35,802 nt of DNA from a virus. The notes beneath the pieces are model-generated. The model saw only the letters and a program-made list of their open reading frames with translations, was not told the origin of the DNA and searched no databases. Every line of letters begins with the position of its first letter. Within the stretch, counting starts at the first letter, position 1. Below are positions 12,997-20,755 of this stretch, in pieces. The position numbers and the translations under genes were made by a program. The DNA lies in the IMG/VR virus record IMGVR_UViG_3300032893_003184, positions 1 to 35,802 of that record; one strand, written 5' to 3'.

Positions 12997-15507
12997 ATGG
13001 CGCTGAGAGACACACTTCGTAAGTGGTTACTGGGGCAGACGAACGGCAATGCCTTGATGCCTCCGGATCGCGCGGGGAACCCGGACTTCGTGGAGCGCGG
13101 GTTTGTGGGCCCCACGAATATGCCCAAGGTGGTCGTCGAGCCGGCGCAGCGCGGCGTGGGGCCGGAGGGCAGCAGGCAGACGGCTGTGGGCAGTCGGCAG
13201 CGGTCCACCAAAGCTGAGCGGCAGCAGGCGCGAGAGAACGTGGACGTTGATCAGAACGCCCAGGGGCTCTCGGGCACTGCAAACCTCGCGGGCTTCGTCG
13301 AGGACATCGGTGAGTACGACCCGAAGATGCGGGGCCTGCAGGCCATTCAGCACTACGACAAGATGCGCCGGACCGACGCGGCCGTCTGGGCAGCGGAATC
13401 CGCGCGGCGGTTGCCGATCCTGGCGGCGGATTGGGATATTCAACCCGGCGCCGACGACTCGATTTCGAAGGAAGCGGCGAAGCTGGCCAAAGAGAACCTG
13501 ATGGGCGGGCTCGAATCGGAAACAGCCTCCGGAGAAAAGCATACGCAGACGTTCGAGCAGGTTCTGCGCAACGCGATGCTCTGCGATCCCTACGGCTGCT
13601 CCGCGCACGAGGATCTGTGGACCGTCGATGCCGATAAGAGCCAGATCCGTTTGCGGCGGCTGGCTCCGCGCCTGGCGCGCACCTTTTATCAGTTTGTAAC
13701 CGAGCCGGACGGGGAAACACTTTATCAGTTAATACAGTTCGGCTATCGCGGCCAGATGGTGGAGATTGTTCCGGTGGATGCCTGGAAGATCTGCTACTTC
13801 GGGCTGAACTCGGAAGGCGCGAACTTCTACGGCTGGTCGATGAACCGCACTGCTTACCTGCCGTGGTATTTCAAGCAGCAGATGATGCGCATCGACGCGA
13901 TTGGCGCGGAGCGGAACCGGCTGGCCGTGCCCGTTGTCGAACAAGGCCCCAATGCCGATGACGACGATGTGGCCCAAAGCTGGCGGTGGGTGGAGAACCT
14001 CTCGACCAATGAGCGCACGGGGCTTTCGCTGCCTTATCAATGGAAGTTCGCGCTTCAGGGGATTGAAGGGCGGGCAGTGGACCTGGTTCCCTCGATCCGC
14101 TTCTATGACGAGCAGATCCTGCTCGCCACAATGACCGATTTCCTCTCGCTCGGGAAAACGGAATCGGGATCTCGCGCCTTGGGTGACGTCAAGCTCGATT
14201 TCTTCCTGCTGGCCGAGGAAGCGATGGCGCGGTTCATCGCCAAGACGCTGGAATCGACGACGGTGCGGCGGCTGGTGGACCACAATTTCGAGTTTAAGTC
14301 CGGCCGCACGTTCGCTTATCCCAGGGTCGTTTGCCAGAACATTCCCACGATCAACTTCATGGATGCGCTCTCGGTGGTGAAGGATTTGGCCGCCGCGAAT
14401 GTAGGAATGCTGGAAACGACTGCGGACCGCGATAACTACATTGCTCGCAAACTGGGCTTGCCGCCCGTGAGTGGCACGCCGCGTCCGAAGTACGCGCCGA
14501 TCACGCGAACTATCCGGGAAGAGGAGACAGGTTCGGAGCCGATACCGGATGAGGATGCGCCGAGTGGCGGTGCGGAGCCGGGCGATACGGGCGTGGCGGG
14601 AGGGCTGGACAGCGGGAAGGCAAGTCAAAAGGCAAAAGGCAAAGGGCAAAAAGCAAAAGGGGAGGAACAAAACACCAGCCTGGCCGCCGAGGGGTCTGCT
14701 CTAACTCCGAACCGCGAGCTGAAGCCTCACGAGAAGAAACACGATTTCATGGGGCACGTCCGGCGCGCGGACACCACCGCGCGGCAAGTCGCTCGCGTCC
14801 TTCGGCGGGCAAAGTCGGCAGCTATACAGGCTCTCGCCCAGCATGCCGCGACGTTGCCCGTTTCACAACTCGGCGAGCTGCGGGCAGCCTTTGACCACAA
14901 CCTGGCAGCGCGGGTGGAAAAGACGCTCAAGGTGGCGCATGACTTCGGATACGACCAGGTCTATGCGGAGCGTTACCGGGCCACAGGGCGCGGCAAAAGC
15001 ACGCCGATCCGACATTCCACATTCCACATGGCTGAAGCCGGAAGGCTCCCGAAGAAGAATGTGCAGTTTATTGCACAGGCGGCCATCAGTGATTTTCAAA
15101 ACTGGTTAACAGGCAGAGTCAAGGGTGCTGCCGTGGATGCCGCAAAAACCGGGGAAACCGGAAGCGGGCTGGAAAACGCGATTATCGACGACCTTCTGAA
15201 AGGTTCCGATGGCTTCCTCGACAGGATCGGCGATGAGGCAGCTCGCGTGGCAGTGGCGGGTGGGCGCATGAACGCACTGGGCGAGGTCGCTCCTGAAGTC
15301 GAAAGTTACGTTCGCTCGGAAGTGATGGACAAGGGCACCGAGGATTGTGACGAGGCAGGCGGTGGATGCTGGGCAGGAGACGGCACCGAGTGGAAATCTT
15401 ACGACGCCATTGATTGGCAGCCGGGCGATGACTGTGCCGGCAAGGACGCATGCCGGGGCCAGATCATTCCGGTGTTTGAGGACGAAGGCGCGGTGGTTTT
15501 GGAGTAG
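12997..15507 (+). CDS. Portal protein (DUF935) fused to a MuF-like domain
   Basis: From ATG 12997 the product has 836 residues; a TTG at 12985 would add four. Residues about 80-500 match Mu gp29/DUF935 portals: YDPKMRGLQAIQHYDKMRRT, RRLPILAADWDI, MLCDPYGCSAHEDLW, GYRGQMVEIVPVDAW. A low-complexity lysine-rich linker (about 540-560) follows. The C-terminal ~270 residues look like a head-morphogenesis (MuF/SPP1 gp7-like) domain: ARVAVAGGRMNALGE, then a Cys-containing EDCDEAGGGCWAGDGTEW. In Mu, portal and F protein are separate genes; no separate F gene is seen here. Portal dodecamers form the DNA entry vertex. Two heptamer arrays lie inside the coding sequence. Confidence 0.9.
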   Translation: MALRDTLRKWLLGQTNGNALMPPDRAGNPDFVERGFVGPTNMPKVVVEPAQRGVGPEGSRQTAVGSRQRSTKAERQQARENVDVDQNAQGLSGTANLAGFVEDIGEYDPKMRGLQAIQHYDKMRRTDAAVWAAESARRLPILAADWDIQPGADDSISKEAAKLAKENLMGGLESETASGEKHTQTFEQVLRNAMLCDPYGCSAHEDLWTVDADKSQIRLRRLAPRLARTFYQFVTEPDGETLYQLIQFGYRGQMVEIVPVDAWKICYFGLNSEGANFYGWSMNRTAYLPWYFKQQMMRIDAIGAERNRLAVPVVEQGPNADDDDVAQSWRWVENLSTNERTGLSLPYQWKFALQGIEGRAVDLVPSIRFYDEQILLATMTDFLSLGKTESGSRALGDVKLDFFLLAEEAMARFIAKTLESTTVRRLVDHNFEFKSGRTFAYPRVVCQNIPTINFMDALSVVKDLAAANVGMLETTADRDNYIARKLGLPPVSGTPRPKYAPITRTIREEETGSEPIPDEDAPSGGAEPGDTGVAGGLDSGKASQKAKGKGQKAKGEEQNTSLAAEGSALTPNRELKPHEKKHDFMGHVRRADTTARQVARVLRRAKSAAIQALAQHAATLPVSQLGELRAAFDHNLAARVEKTLKVAHDFGYDQVYAERYRATGRGKSTPIRHSTFHMAEAGRLPKKNVQFIAQAAISDFQNWLTGRVKGAAVDAAKTGETGSGLENAIIDDLLKGSDGFLDRIGDEAARVAVAGGRMNALGEVAPEVESYVRSEVMDKGTEDCDEAGGGCWAGDGTEWKSYDAIDWQPGDDCAGKDACRGQIIPVFEDEGAVVLE
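13170..13204 (+). repeat. Heptamer array inside portal gene (N-terminal)
   Basis: Five 7-mers related to CAGACGG and CAGTCGG lie in frame within the portal coding sequence, encoding a GSRQTAVGSRQRS stretch in the poorly conserved N-terminal arm. Confidence 0.68.
14626..14660 (+). repeat. Heptamer array in portal interdomain linker
   Basis: Five 7-mers close to CAAAAGG encode a lysine-rich QKAKGKGQKAKG linker exactly between the DUF935 region and the MuF-like domain. Purine-rich and unlike flanking codon use. Confidence 0.75.
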
Positions 15508-15527
15508 CCAGGAGTCAGGAGAAAAGA
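15507..15527 (+). repeat. Short heptamer array at portal/next-gene junction
   Basis: Units GCCAGGA and GTCAGGA plus a third degenerate unit begin right after the portal stop and provide AGGAG for the TTG start at 15529. Confidence 0.55.
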
Positions 15528-15528
15528 C

Positions 15529-16266
15529 TTGCGCTGGACGAAGTTCAATTTGCTGCTGTTGGGTCTGATGCTTTGCGCCGGGCAGTCTCTTGGGCAGCAG
15601 AAAACTGTGGTGGCTGACAAGCTGGTGGGCCCGGACGGCGCGGCGGTTAGCGGCTCGCTGGTCGTCACGGCCCTGCACACGTTTCAGTCTGCGGATGGCT
15701 ACACGGTCTTCGCTCAGTCGCACACGACGGCCAGGGTTGGCGTAGACGGCGCCTTCAGCGTCAGCCTGATCCCGAACGCAGGTTCCAGCCCTTCCGGCAG
15801 CAGCTACCAGGTGCAATATACCGTCCAGAGTCATGTCGTGACGGAGACGTGGGCTGTGCCCGTTTCGGCTTCACCCATCACCTTAAGTGCCGTGCGCACT
15901 CTGCCGGCGCCCACGCCTTCGCTTGGCCAGCCCTATGACGCGGGCATGTTTTGGCCGGGAACAATCACCCAGAGTTCACAGCTTCTCGCGCGAATTGTCT
16001 TCACGCGCACGGTGACGTTTCCGGCCGGTCTTGCGAGCAGCGAAGGGGCCGCTCAGGAAACGGCTACCAATTCCACCGTGATCACGCTCGCGCGCAATGG
16101 AACGGCATTTGGAACCTGCACCTTTGGGGCGGGTGCATCGAGCTGCTCGTTTGCGGCGGTGAGCAGTGTCGTTTTTAATCCCGGCGACACTCTGACGGCG
16201 TTGGGCCCGGCGACGCCGGATGCGACGCTCGGGGATATCGCAATTACTTTGGCGGGGACACGGTGA
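15529..16266 (+). CDS. Exported virion accessory protein, fibre-type N-domain
   Basis: A 245-residue protein with a Sec-type signal peptide (FNLLLLGLMLCAGQSLG) from a TTG start preceded by AGGAG at 15517-15521. The mature part is beta-rich. Its first 110 residues (KLVGPDGAAVSGSLVV; VDGAFSVSLIPN; SSYQVQYTV) resemble the N-terminal domain of the tail spike at 31355-33520, suggesting a shared fibre-type module. The C-terminal part (FTRTVTFPAGLA; GTAFGTCTFGAGASSCSF) looks like a small beta-sandwich. It is the first of three exported-looking genes between portal and protease. Virion location is inference from position. Confidence 0.7.
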   Translation: MRWTKFNLLLLGLMLCAGQSLGQQKTVVADKLVGPDGAAVSGSLVVTALHTFQSADGYTVFAQSHTTARVGVDGAFSVSLIPNAGSSPSGSSYQVQYTVQSHVVTETWAVPVSASPITLSAVRTLPAPTPSLGQPYDAGMFWPGTITQSSQLLARIVFTRTVTFPAGLASSEGAAQETATNSTVITLARNGTAFGTCTFGAGASSCSFAAVSSVVFNPGDTLTALGPATPDATLGDIAITLAGTR

Positions 16267-17711
16267 GACGAGCTGCCTTCACATTCGCGCTGGCTTTCTT
16301 GCTGCTGGCTCGCGTCGGGTTCGCGGGCGCAGCCTACAGGAGTTCTAGCGCAGTCGCGTATGCCAGCCGTACGAACACCACACTGACCGCACCTGCCGGC
16401 ATTCAGAATGGTGATGTGCTGCTGATTCATTTCCTGGTGGGGCAGGGTGGGTCTGCATACCCTACGGCCACTCCGCCCAGCGGGTTTACCGTTCTCACCG
16501 GCTTCCCGAAACAGTACAACTCGGATTCGTTCTATCTCAGCACCTACTGTTGGTACAAGATCGCGAACGGCGAATCCGGCAATTACACCGTCACTCATGC
16601 TGCTGGTACATCCGAGGGTTACATCGTCGCAGTCTCGGGCGGCTCGTCATCAGCTCCGACCGCGACCATCAATAGCGGGACTGGGACGACGACAACCGCG
16701 TCATCCATCACTACGACGACTGCGAACAGCTTCGTCATGTTCGTCAGTGAGGATTGGGGTGATAAGACAAACACCTTGACGGCGCCCACCGGCTCTACTC
16801 CAACATTCACAAGCCGCCTGAATCCCGGCAGTACGTCGGGAATTCTGTTTATCTGCGATGGGGTTCTGGCAACGGCTGGGAGCACAGGAGACAAAACCTG
16901 CACCAATAATAACAACACCCCTGATCCCTGGTCGGGCTACCTCATCAAGGTCGAGGCGAGCGCGGGCGCGGCGTACTCCGCTACGATCACCGAGACAAAT
17001 TCCGCGTCCGACAGCCTGGCGCGCCAGGTGGCGTTCAGCCGCGCGGATTCTGAAACTAATACGGTGTCGGTTTCCCTCGCGCGCCTCGTGGCCTTCAGCC
17101 GTGCCGCGAGCGAGACAAATACGGCCTCCGATGCCCTCTCGCGTGCGATTGGGTTCAATCGCGGCGCTTCGGAGACCAACGTGACGAGCGATGGTGAATC
17201 GCGTTCGGCAACGTTCGCCCGTGCCGCCAGCGAAATGTTGAGCTTCGGTGAGTCACTGACGGCCTCGAAAAACGGTGGTGCGCAGGCCTGGTCTCGAGCT
17301 CTGGTGGAAACGTTGAGCTTTTCGGATTCCATTTCGCGGCAAGTCAGCTTCGCGCGAGCGGCCTCAGACGCGAACTCGTTCAGCGATTCGCTAAGGCGCC
17401 AGGTGATGTTTGGCCGCACCCTCTCTGAATTTGACGCGGTGAGTGATTCCGTGGTTCGCCACGCTTCCTTTGGTCGTTCCGCGTCGGATGCCAGTATTTC
17501 CAGCGATACGCTGTTGCGCTTGGCGGCATTCGCGCGTCAAGGCGCTGAGAGTAATCCCGCGGACGATACTCTGGCGCGCCAAGCGCTCTTTGGCCGGGCG
17601 GTGTCTGAGTCCCATGCGGCGAGCGACCTATTACTGGCTGCCAAGAATGCACAGTTGTTCAAACGGCCGTTCATCTGGCTGTCGGCCGAATTCCACAGAA
17701 TGGAGTGGTGA
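16263..17711 (+). CDS. Secreted-like protein with eleven 20-residue repeats
   Basis: The 482-residue protein starts at a GTG overlapping the previous stop (GTGA). It has a signal peptide (AAFTFALAFLLLARVGFAGA) and a beta-sandwich-like domain at about 25-232 (IQNGDVLLIHFLVG; GYLIKVEAS), similar to lectin-like domains on phage tail and surface proteins. From 241 to 460 there are about eleven repeats of 20 residues with pattern FxRxxSExxxxSDxxxRxx; Phe falls at 258, 278, 298, 318, 363, 383, 403, 423 and 443. Such repeats may form a fibre or stalk. Placed inside the head module, it may decorate the capsid or act as a surface adhesin. Function unknown. Confidence 0.72.
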   Translation: MRRAAFTFALAFLLLARVGFAGAAYRSSSAVAYASRTNTTLTAPAGIQNGDVLLIHFLVGQGGSAYPTATPPSGFTVLTGFPKQYNSDSFYLSTYCWYKIANGESGNYTVTHAAGTSEGYIVAVSGGSSSAPTATINSGTGTTTTASSITTTTANSFVMFVSEDWGDKTNTLTAPTGSTPTFTSRLNPGSTSGILFICDGVLATAGSTGDKTCTNNNNTPDPWSGYLIKVEASAGAAYSATITETNSASDSLARQVAFSRADSETNTVSVSLARLVAFSRAASETNTASDALSRAIGFNRGASETNVTSDGESRSATFARAASEMLSFGESLTASKNGGAQAWSRALVETLSFSDSISRQVSFARAASDANSFSDSLRRQVMFGRTLSEFDAVSDSVVRHASFGRSASDASISSDTLLRLAAFARQGAESNPADDTLARQALFGRAVSESHAASDLLLAAKNAQLFKRPFIWLSAEFHRMEW

Positions 17712-17712
17712 C

Positions 17713-18303
17713 ATGAGAAAGAGATTGGCGTTGTTATTTCCCTTTGTGTTCGTTCTGGCGGGGTGCGCTCACCGAGGGGCTAAGGCCCCGGCACCTTCGG
17801 CCACCGCCCCGGCCGCGCAGTCGCTGCGTTCGGCCCTGCCCCTCATGCAGGACTTCGCGCGCTCCCGGCCTGAGAATCCCGTTCACGTTGTTGTTCGTCA
17901 CGCTGACGGTAGCGTCTTCTACGATCACTGGACGCACAACCTGCGGACCAACGCAGGGATCAACTGGCAGTACGGCCAGATGGCGGGCACTCCGGGTAGC
18001 GCCGCGCTATATATTGCCCTTAGCAGCGACACTACGACGCCCGCCGCCGCAGATACCACACTCACTGGCGAGATCACATCCGGCGGGCTGGCGCGCGCGG
18101 CCGCGACGCCGACGCATACCTCAAACGCGACGAGTTACACCCTGTCGTATACCTGGACTGCGAGTGCAACGCAGACGAGTGTCCAAAAGGCTGCGGTGTT
18201 CACTGCATCCACTTCGGGCACGATGCCCTTCGAAAACACGTTCACGTCCGTGACGATGGCTTCCGGCGACACCATCACGGTGACCTGGACTATCAACTTC
18301 TGA
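17713..18303 (+). CDS. Lipoprotein-like virion accessory protein
   Basis: A 196-residue protein starting at ATG 17713 (GGAG seven bases upstream) with a lipoprotein signal peptide: basic start, hydrophobic core and lipobox LAGC with Cys at 18. A proline/alanine linker follows. The rest is beta-rich and threonine-rich (YIALSSDTTTPAAADTTLTG; SYTLSYTWTASATQTSV; TITVTWTINF), like tail-fibre or adhesin domains of phages. A lipidated protein in a head operon could be a superinfection-exclusion or host-surface factor, or a misleading N-terminus on a structural protein. Confidence 0.68.
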   Translation: MRKRLALLFPFVFVLAGCAHRGAKAPAPSATAPAAQSLRSALPLMQDFARSRPENPVHVVVRHADGSVFYDHWTHNLRTNAGINWQYGQMAGTPGSAALYIALSSDTTTPAAADTTLTGEITSGGLARAAATPTHTSNATSYTLSYTWTASATQTSVQKAAVFTASTSGTMPFENTFTSVTMASGDTITVTWTINF

Positions 18304-18358
18304 CTTGGCGGGTTGGAAACGAAATCGGAGCTAGAGACAGAGGTTAAGGGGTAAAACG

Positions 18359-19960
18359 ATGGACCAAGATTTCGCGACACACGATGGCGTCAGGGTTCCG
18401 CGGGAAGACCACGGCTGGGCTCCGGCTGGATCGAGACCTTCTGACTGGAAGCTACCTCTGGACTCAACGCACATCGAGAGCGCGCTGGATATGTTCGCGC
18501 ATGCGAAGGACATCCCGGAAGATCAGAAGCATGCCGTGGCTGCAAAGATCGTGCGTTACGCCGAAAAGCACGGCGTCGCACAGCAGAAAATCGATGCCTT
18601 TAAAGAGCGGCACCTCAATGCATCACAAGCGGCGGAAGCTCCGCGGCTGCTTTTCACGCTTGCAGACTTCGCGCTGGGATCGGCTCCGCGCCTGCCCGTC
18701 GCGGTCACGGGGCAGTGGGTGAAGCTCACCGAGACCGGCAAACAGGTCATCAAGATCACGCTCGACGACATGCACACGATGCGCGCAAATTTCGCCAAGA
18801 AGGCGAATGGCGAAGTCAACGTGGACTATGACCACAAGAGTGAATCGGGCACGGAGATTGCCGAGCCCATTCCCTCGGCCGGCCGCATCACGGAGCTGAT
18901 GGAGCCGGAACCTTTCCTCGACCCGCAGGGTGTCCAGCGTCATGTCCTGTGGGGCGCTTACGAGCCCACCGACCGCGCGCGCCAATTGATCAAAGCGAAA
19001 GAGTACCGCTACACCAGTCCCGCACTGGGACCGGGGATCGACAAGGCCACCGGCAAGCCGCAGGGGATGACTCTTTCGAGTGTTGCCCTCACCAATCGTC
19101 CGGTCATCGAGCAGATGCCCGAAGTCCGGCTGAGCGATCCATCGTACCGGCTGATGGACGCGCAGTCAGTCCATACCGATCAGAATTTGTCCGGATCCCG
19201 AAGTTCGGAGTCCGGAGAAAAAACCGAGCCCGCATCGGCGGGAAAGGAGAAGAGCATGAAAAATCTGAAAGTCAAAAAGCTCGCCGATGGCGAGCACAAA
19301 GGGAAGTTCGGAGTGTTCGATGCCGATGAAATGGTCGGCCTCGCGGAACTCCCCGATGGCTGGGGTCCCAAAGACGACAAGGACACCAAGGAAGCTTGCG
19401 ACAAGGCCAGCGAATCCGCTCGCACCACGTTGCTCGCTGAAATCGGTGCCGTGGGCAAAGCGCCGGGCGAGATCAAGACCTTGATCGAACGCGGCGCGAC
19501 GGTGAACCAGGAAGCAACCCTACTCTCCGAGACGGTCAACGAGAAAGGCCGGGTCGATGTCGTGAAGCTCGATGAGCTGGTCGATTCCGGCGCCGTAAAA
19601 CCCAGCGCGATGCGGCGCGCCCTGGCCGCGGAAACCCGCGTGGCCGAGGCGTTCAAGGCGGGCAAGATTCGTCCCACCGCGTTGCAGCACGCCACGCGCC
19701 TCTGCCTTGCGGACGAAGGCGCATTCCAGACCTTCATCGAGAATGGCAAGCCTGTTGTGGATCTCACCTCGCAGGGCGTGGTGCGCGCGGCCGAGGACCT
19801 GAAAGGCGCGGCGCGCATGCAGCTCAGCGAGATGATCAAGAAGCGCATGGATGAGTCCCATGAGACTTTCGAGCTGGCGGAGCTGAATGTGGTCCGCACC
19901 AAAGAAGGCCTGGCGCTGTGGAACCAGGTTCGCGAAGAAGAAATGGAAAAGACGAAGTGA
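18359..19960 (+). CDS. Prohead protease plus scaffold (Mu gpI-like)
   Basis: A 533-residue protein in three parts. Residues 1-88 form a DUF6582-like helical domain (REDHGWAP; ESALDMFAHAKDIPEDQKHA). Residues 95-260 are a Mu I-type (U35) protease: NVDYDHK at 154-160, KAKEYRYTSPA near 212-222, and MTLSSVALTNRP with the likely nucleophile Ser at 240 or 241. After a low-complexity linker, residues 300-533 are the scaffold part (Mu Z-like). The protease matures the prohead and removes the scaffold. RBS AAGGGGT at 18346-18352. A nested start for the scaffold alone is annotated separately. Confidence 0.88.
   Translation: MDQDFATHDGVRVPREDHGWAPAGSRPSDWKLPLDSTHIESALDMFAHAKDIPEDQKHAVAAKIVRYAEKHGVAQQKIDAFKERHLNASQAAEAPRLLFTLADFALGSAPRLPVAVTGQWVKLTETGKQVIKITLDDMHTMRANFAKKANGEVNVDYDHKSESGTEIAEPIPSAGRITELMEPEPFLDPQGVQRHVLWGAYEPTDRARQLIKAKEYRYTSPALGPGIDKATGKPQGMTLSSVALTNRPVIEQMPEVRLSDPSYRLMDAQSVHTDQNLSGSRSSESGEKTEPASAGKEKSMKNLKVKKLADGEHKGKFGVFDADEMVGLAELPDGWGPKDDKDTKEACDKASESARTTLLAEIGAVGKAPGEIKTLIERGATVNQEATLLSETVNEKGRVDVVKLDELVDSGAVKPSAMRRALAAETRVAEAFKAGKIRPTALQHATRLCLADEGAFQTFIENGKPVVDLTSQGVVRAAEDLKGAARMQLSEMIKKRMDESHETFELAELNVVRTKEGLALWNQVREEEMEKTK
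19189..19216 (+). repeat. Heptamer array between protease and scaffold domains
   Basis: Four 7-mers (GTCCGGA, GTTCGGA and variants) encode a Ser-rich linker between protease and scaffold, about 40 bases before the internal scaffold start. Confidence 0.65.
19256..19960 (+). CDS. Nested scaffold protein (internal in-frame start)
   Basis: ATG 19256 is in frame with the protease gene (codon 300) and is preceded by a strong AAGGAG at 19244-19249, six bases away. Translation from here yields 234 residues made only of the scaffold part, the arrangement of Mu Z inside I and lambda Nu3 inside C. The product would be a helical internal scaffold for prohead assembly, later removed by the protease. The RBS quality is better than expected by chance inside a coding sequence. 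Confidence 0.75.
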   Translation: MKNLKVKKLADGEHKGKFGVFDADEMVGLAELPDGWGPKDDKDTKEACDKASESARTTLLAEIGAVGKAPGEIKTLIERGATVNQEATLLSETVNEKGRVDVVKLDELVDSGAVKPSAMRRALAAETRVAEAFKAGKIRPTALQHATRLCLADEGAFQTFIENGKPVVDLTSQGVVRAAEDLKGAARMQLSEMIKKRMDESHETFELAELNVVRTKEGLALWNQVREEEMEKTK

Positions 19961-19962
19961 GG

Positions 19963-20011
19963 CTTCAGGTGCCAGGCGCCAGGAGCCCCGAAGAGCCTGG
20001 CGCTTGGCGCC
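19963..20011. repeat. Inverted heptamer array
   Basis: Seven 7-mers follow the scaffold stop: TGCCAGG and CGCCAGG on the left, and their inverted forms (CCTGGCG, CTTGGCG) on the right, able to fold into a hairpin. CGCCAGG 19977-19983 pairs with 19996-20002. Confidence 0.65.
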
Positions 20012-20014
20012 GTC

Positions 20015-20071
20015 GTAGCGCCGGCCTTGAGGCCGGCACAAATCAGATGCCGGGCTCAAGCCCGGCGCTAC
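20015..20071. repeat. REP-like double hairpin B
   Basis: Two stem-loops (GCCGGCC/GGCCGGC and GCCGGGC/GCCCGGC) are separated by a short spacer ending CAGAT and bounded by outer arms GTAGCGCC and GGCGCTAC. Same architecture as 10730-10779. It ends directly at the AGGAGG ribosome binding site of the decoration gene. Confidence 0.75.
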
Positions 20072-20084
20072 AGGAGGAAATGAA

Positions 20085-20570
20085 ATGCCGTTTGAACAGG
20101 ATTTTGGCTACACGTACGAAGGCACCGTGCAGGTGGGAACGTTCTCCGCAGTGAAGCCAAGCTCGACCACCTACAAGGATGGCTTTGTGTTGGGCGCTGC
20201 CAAAAACGATCCGGTCCTGGGCATCATCCAGGACGGCATCTATCCCCATGGCAGCTCGGACTACAACAAGGGAAGCTACGGCAGCATTTCGAACGCTGCC
20301 TGGCCCGCCAACGCCCAGCCTGCCTCGCCGGTGGGCCTGAAGCGCAGCGTGCGGCGCTTTGGGCGTTCGCAGGCGATTGCAGCCGGCGCCTGCACGCGCG
20401 GGCATCGGGCGATTATTGCCGACAACCAGGGGCGGGTCGAGGACGTCGATGCGGATGCCGCGATTGTGGCCGGCACTGCGATCAACGTGCTCGGCACGTT
20501 CGAAACTCTGGCAACAAACGCGGGAGACGTGGTCTACATCTTCGTCAATCCGCACACGGAAACGAAGTAG
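20085..20570 (+). CDS. Head decoration protein (DUF2190/gpD-like)
   Basis: A 161-residue protein between protease/scaffold and major capsid, the usual place for a capsid decoration protein. It is glycine-rich and beta-rich with a VLGIIQDGIYP segment, IAAGACTRGHRAIIAD and a final AGDVVYIFVNP strand, like gpD/DUF2190 cement proteins. It would bind the outer capsid lattice. AGGAGG at 20072-20077 supports the start. Family call rests on position and pattern. Confidence 0.74.
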   Translation: MPFEQDFGYTYEGTVQVGTFSAVKPSSTTYKDGFVLGAAKNDPVLGIIQDGIYPHGSSDYNKGSYGSISNAAWPANAQPASPVGLKRSVRRFGRSQAIAAGACTRGHRAIIADNQGRVEDVDADAAIVAGTAINVLGTFETLATNAGDVVYIFVNPHTETK

Positions 20571-20670
20571 GACTGAAGCGGATGGCCGGCGCTGTCCGAA
20601 GCAAGTAAGTCCGCGCGCGGCGTTGCTTACGCCGGAATAAACGAGGCGCGCGGCGGGGGGAAGCGGTCGG

Positions 20671-20746
20671 GAGCAGGAAGTCAGGAGACAGAAAGAAGGC
20701 GCTGCTCTCCTGGCTCCTGAATCCTGGCTCCTGACTCCTTCTTTTC
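20671..20746. repeat. Inverted heptamer arrays before major capsid gene
   Basis: Four AGGA-type 7-mers (20671-20698) face six CTCCT-type 7-mers (20705-20746; for example GGCTCCT, GACTCCT). GTCAGGAG 20680-20687 pairs exactly with CTCCTGAC 20728-20735. The 185-bp gap upstream of the capsid gene also holds GCAAGTAA/TTGCTTAC near 20600-20640. No gene is seen here. Confidence 0.72.
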
Positions 20747-20755
20747 CGAGGTTCC

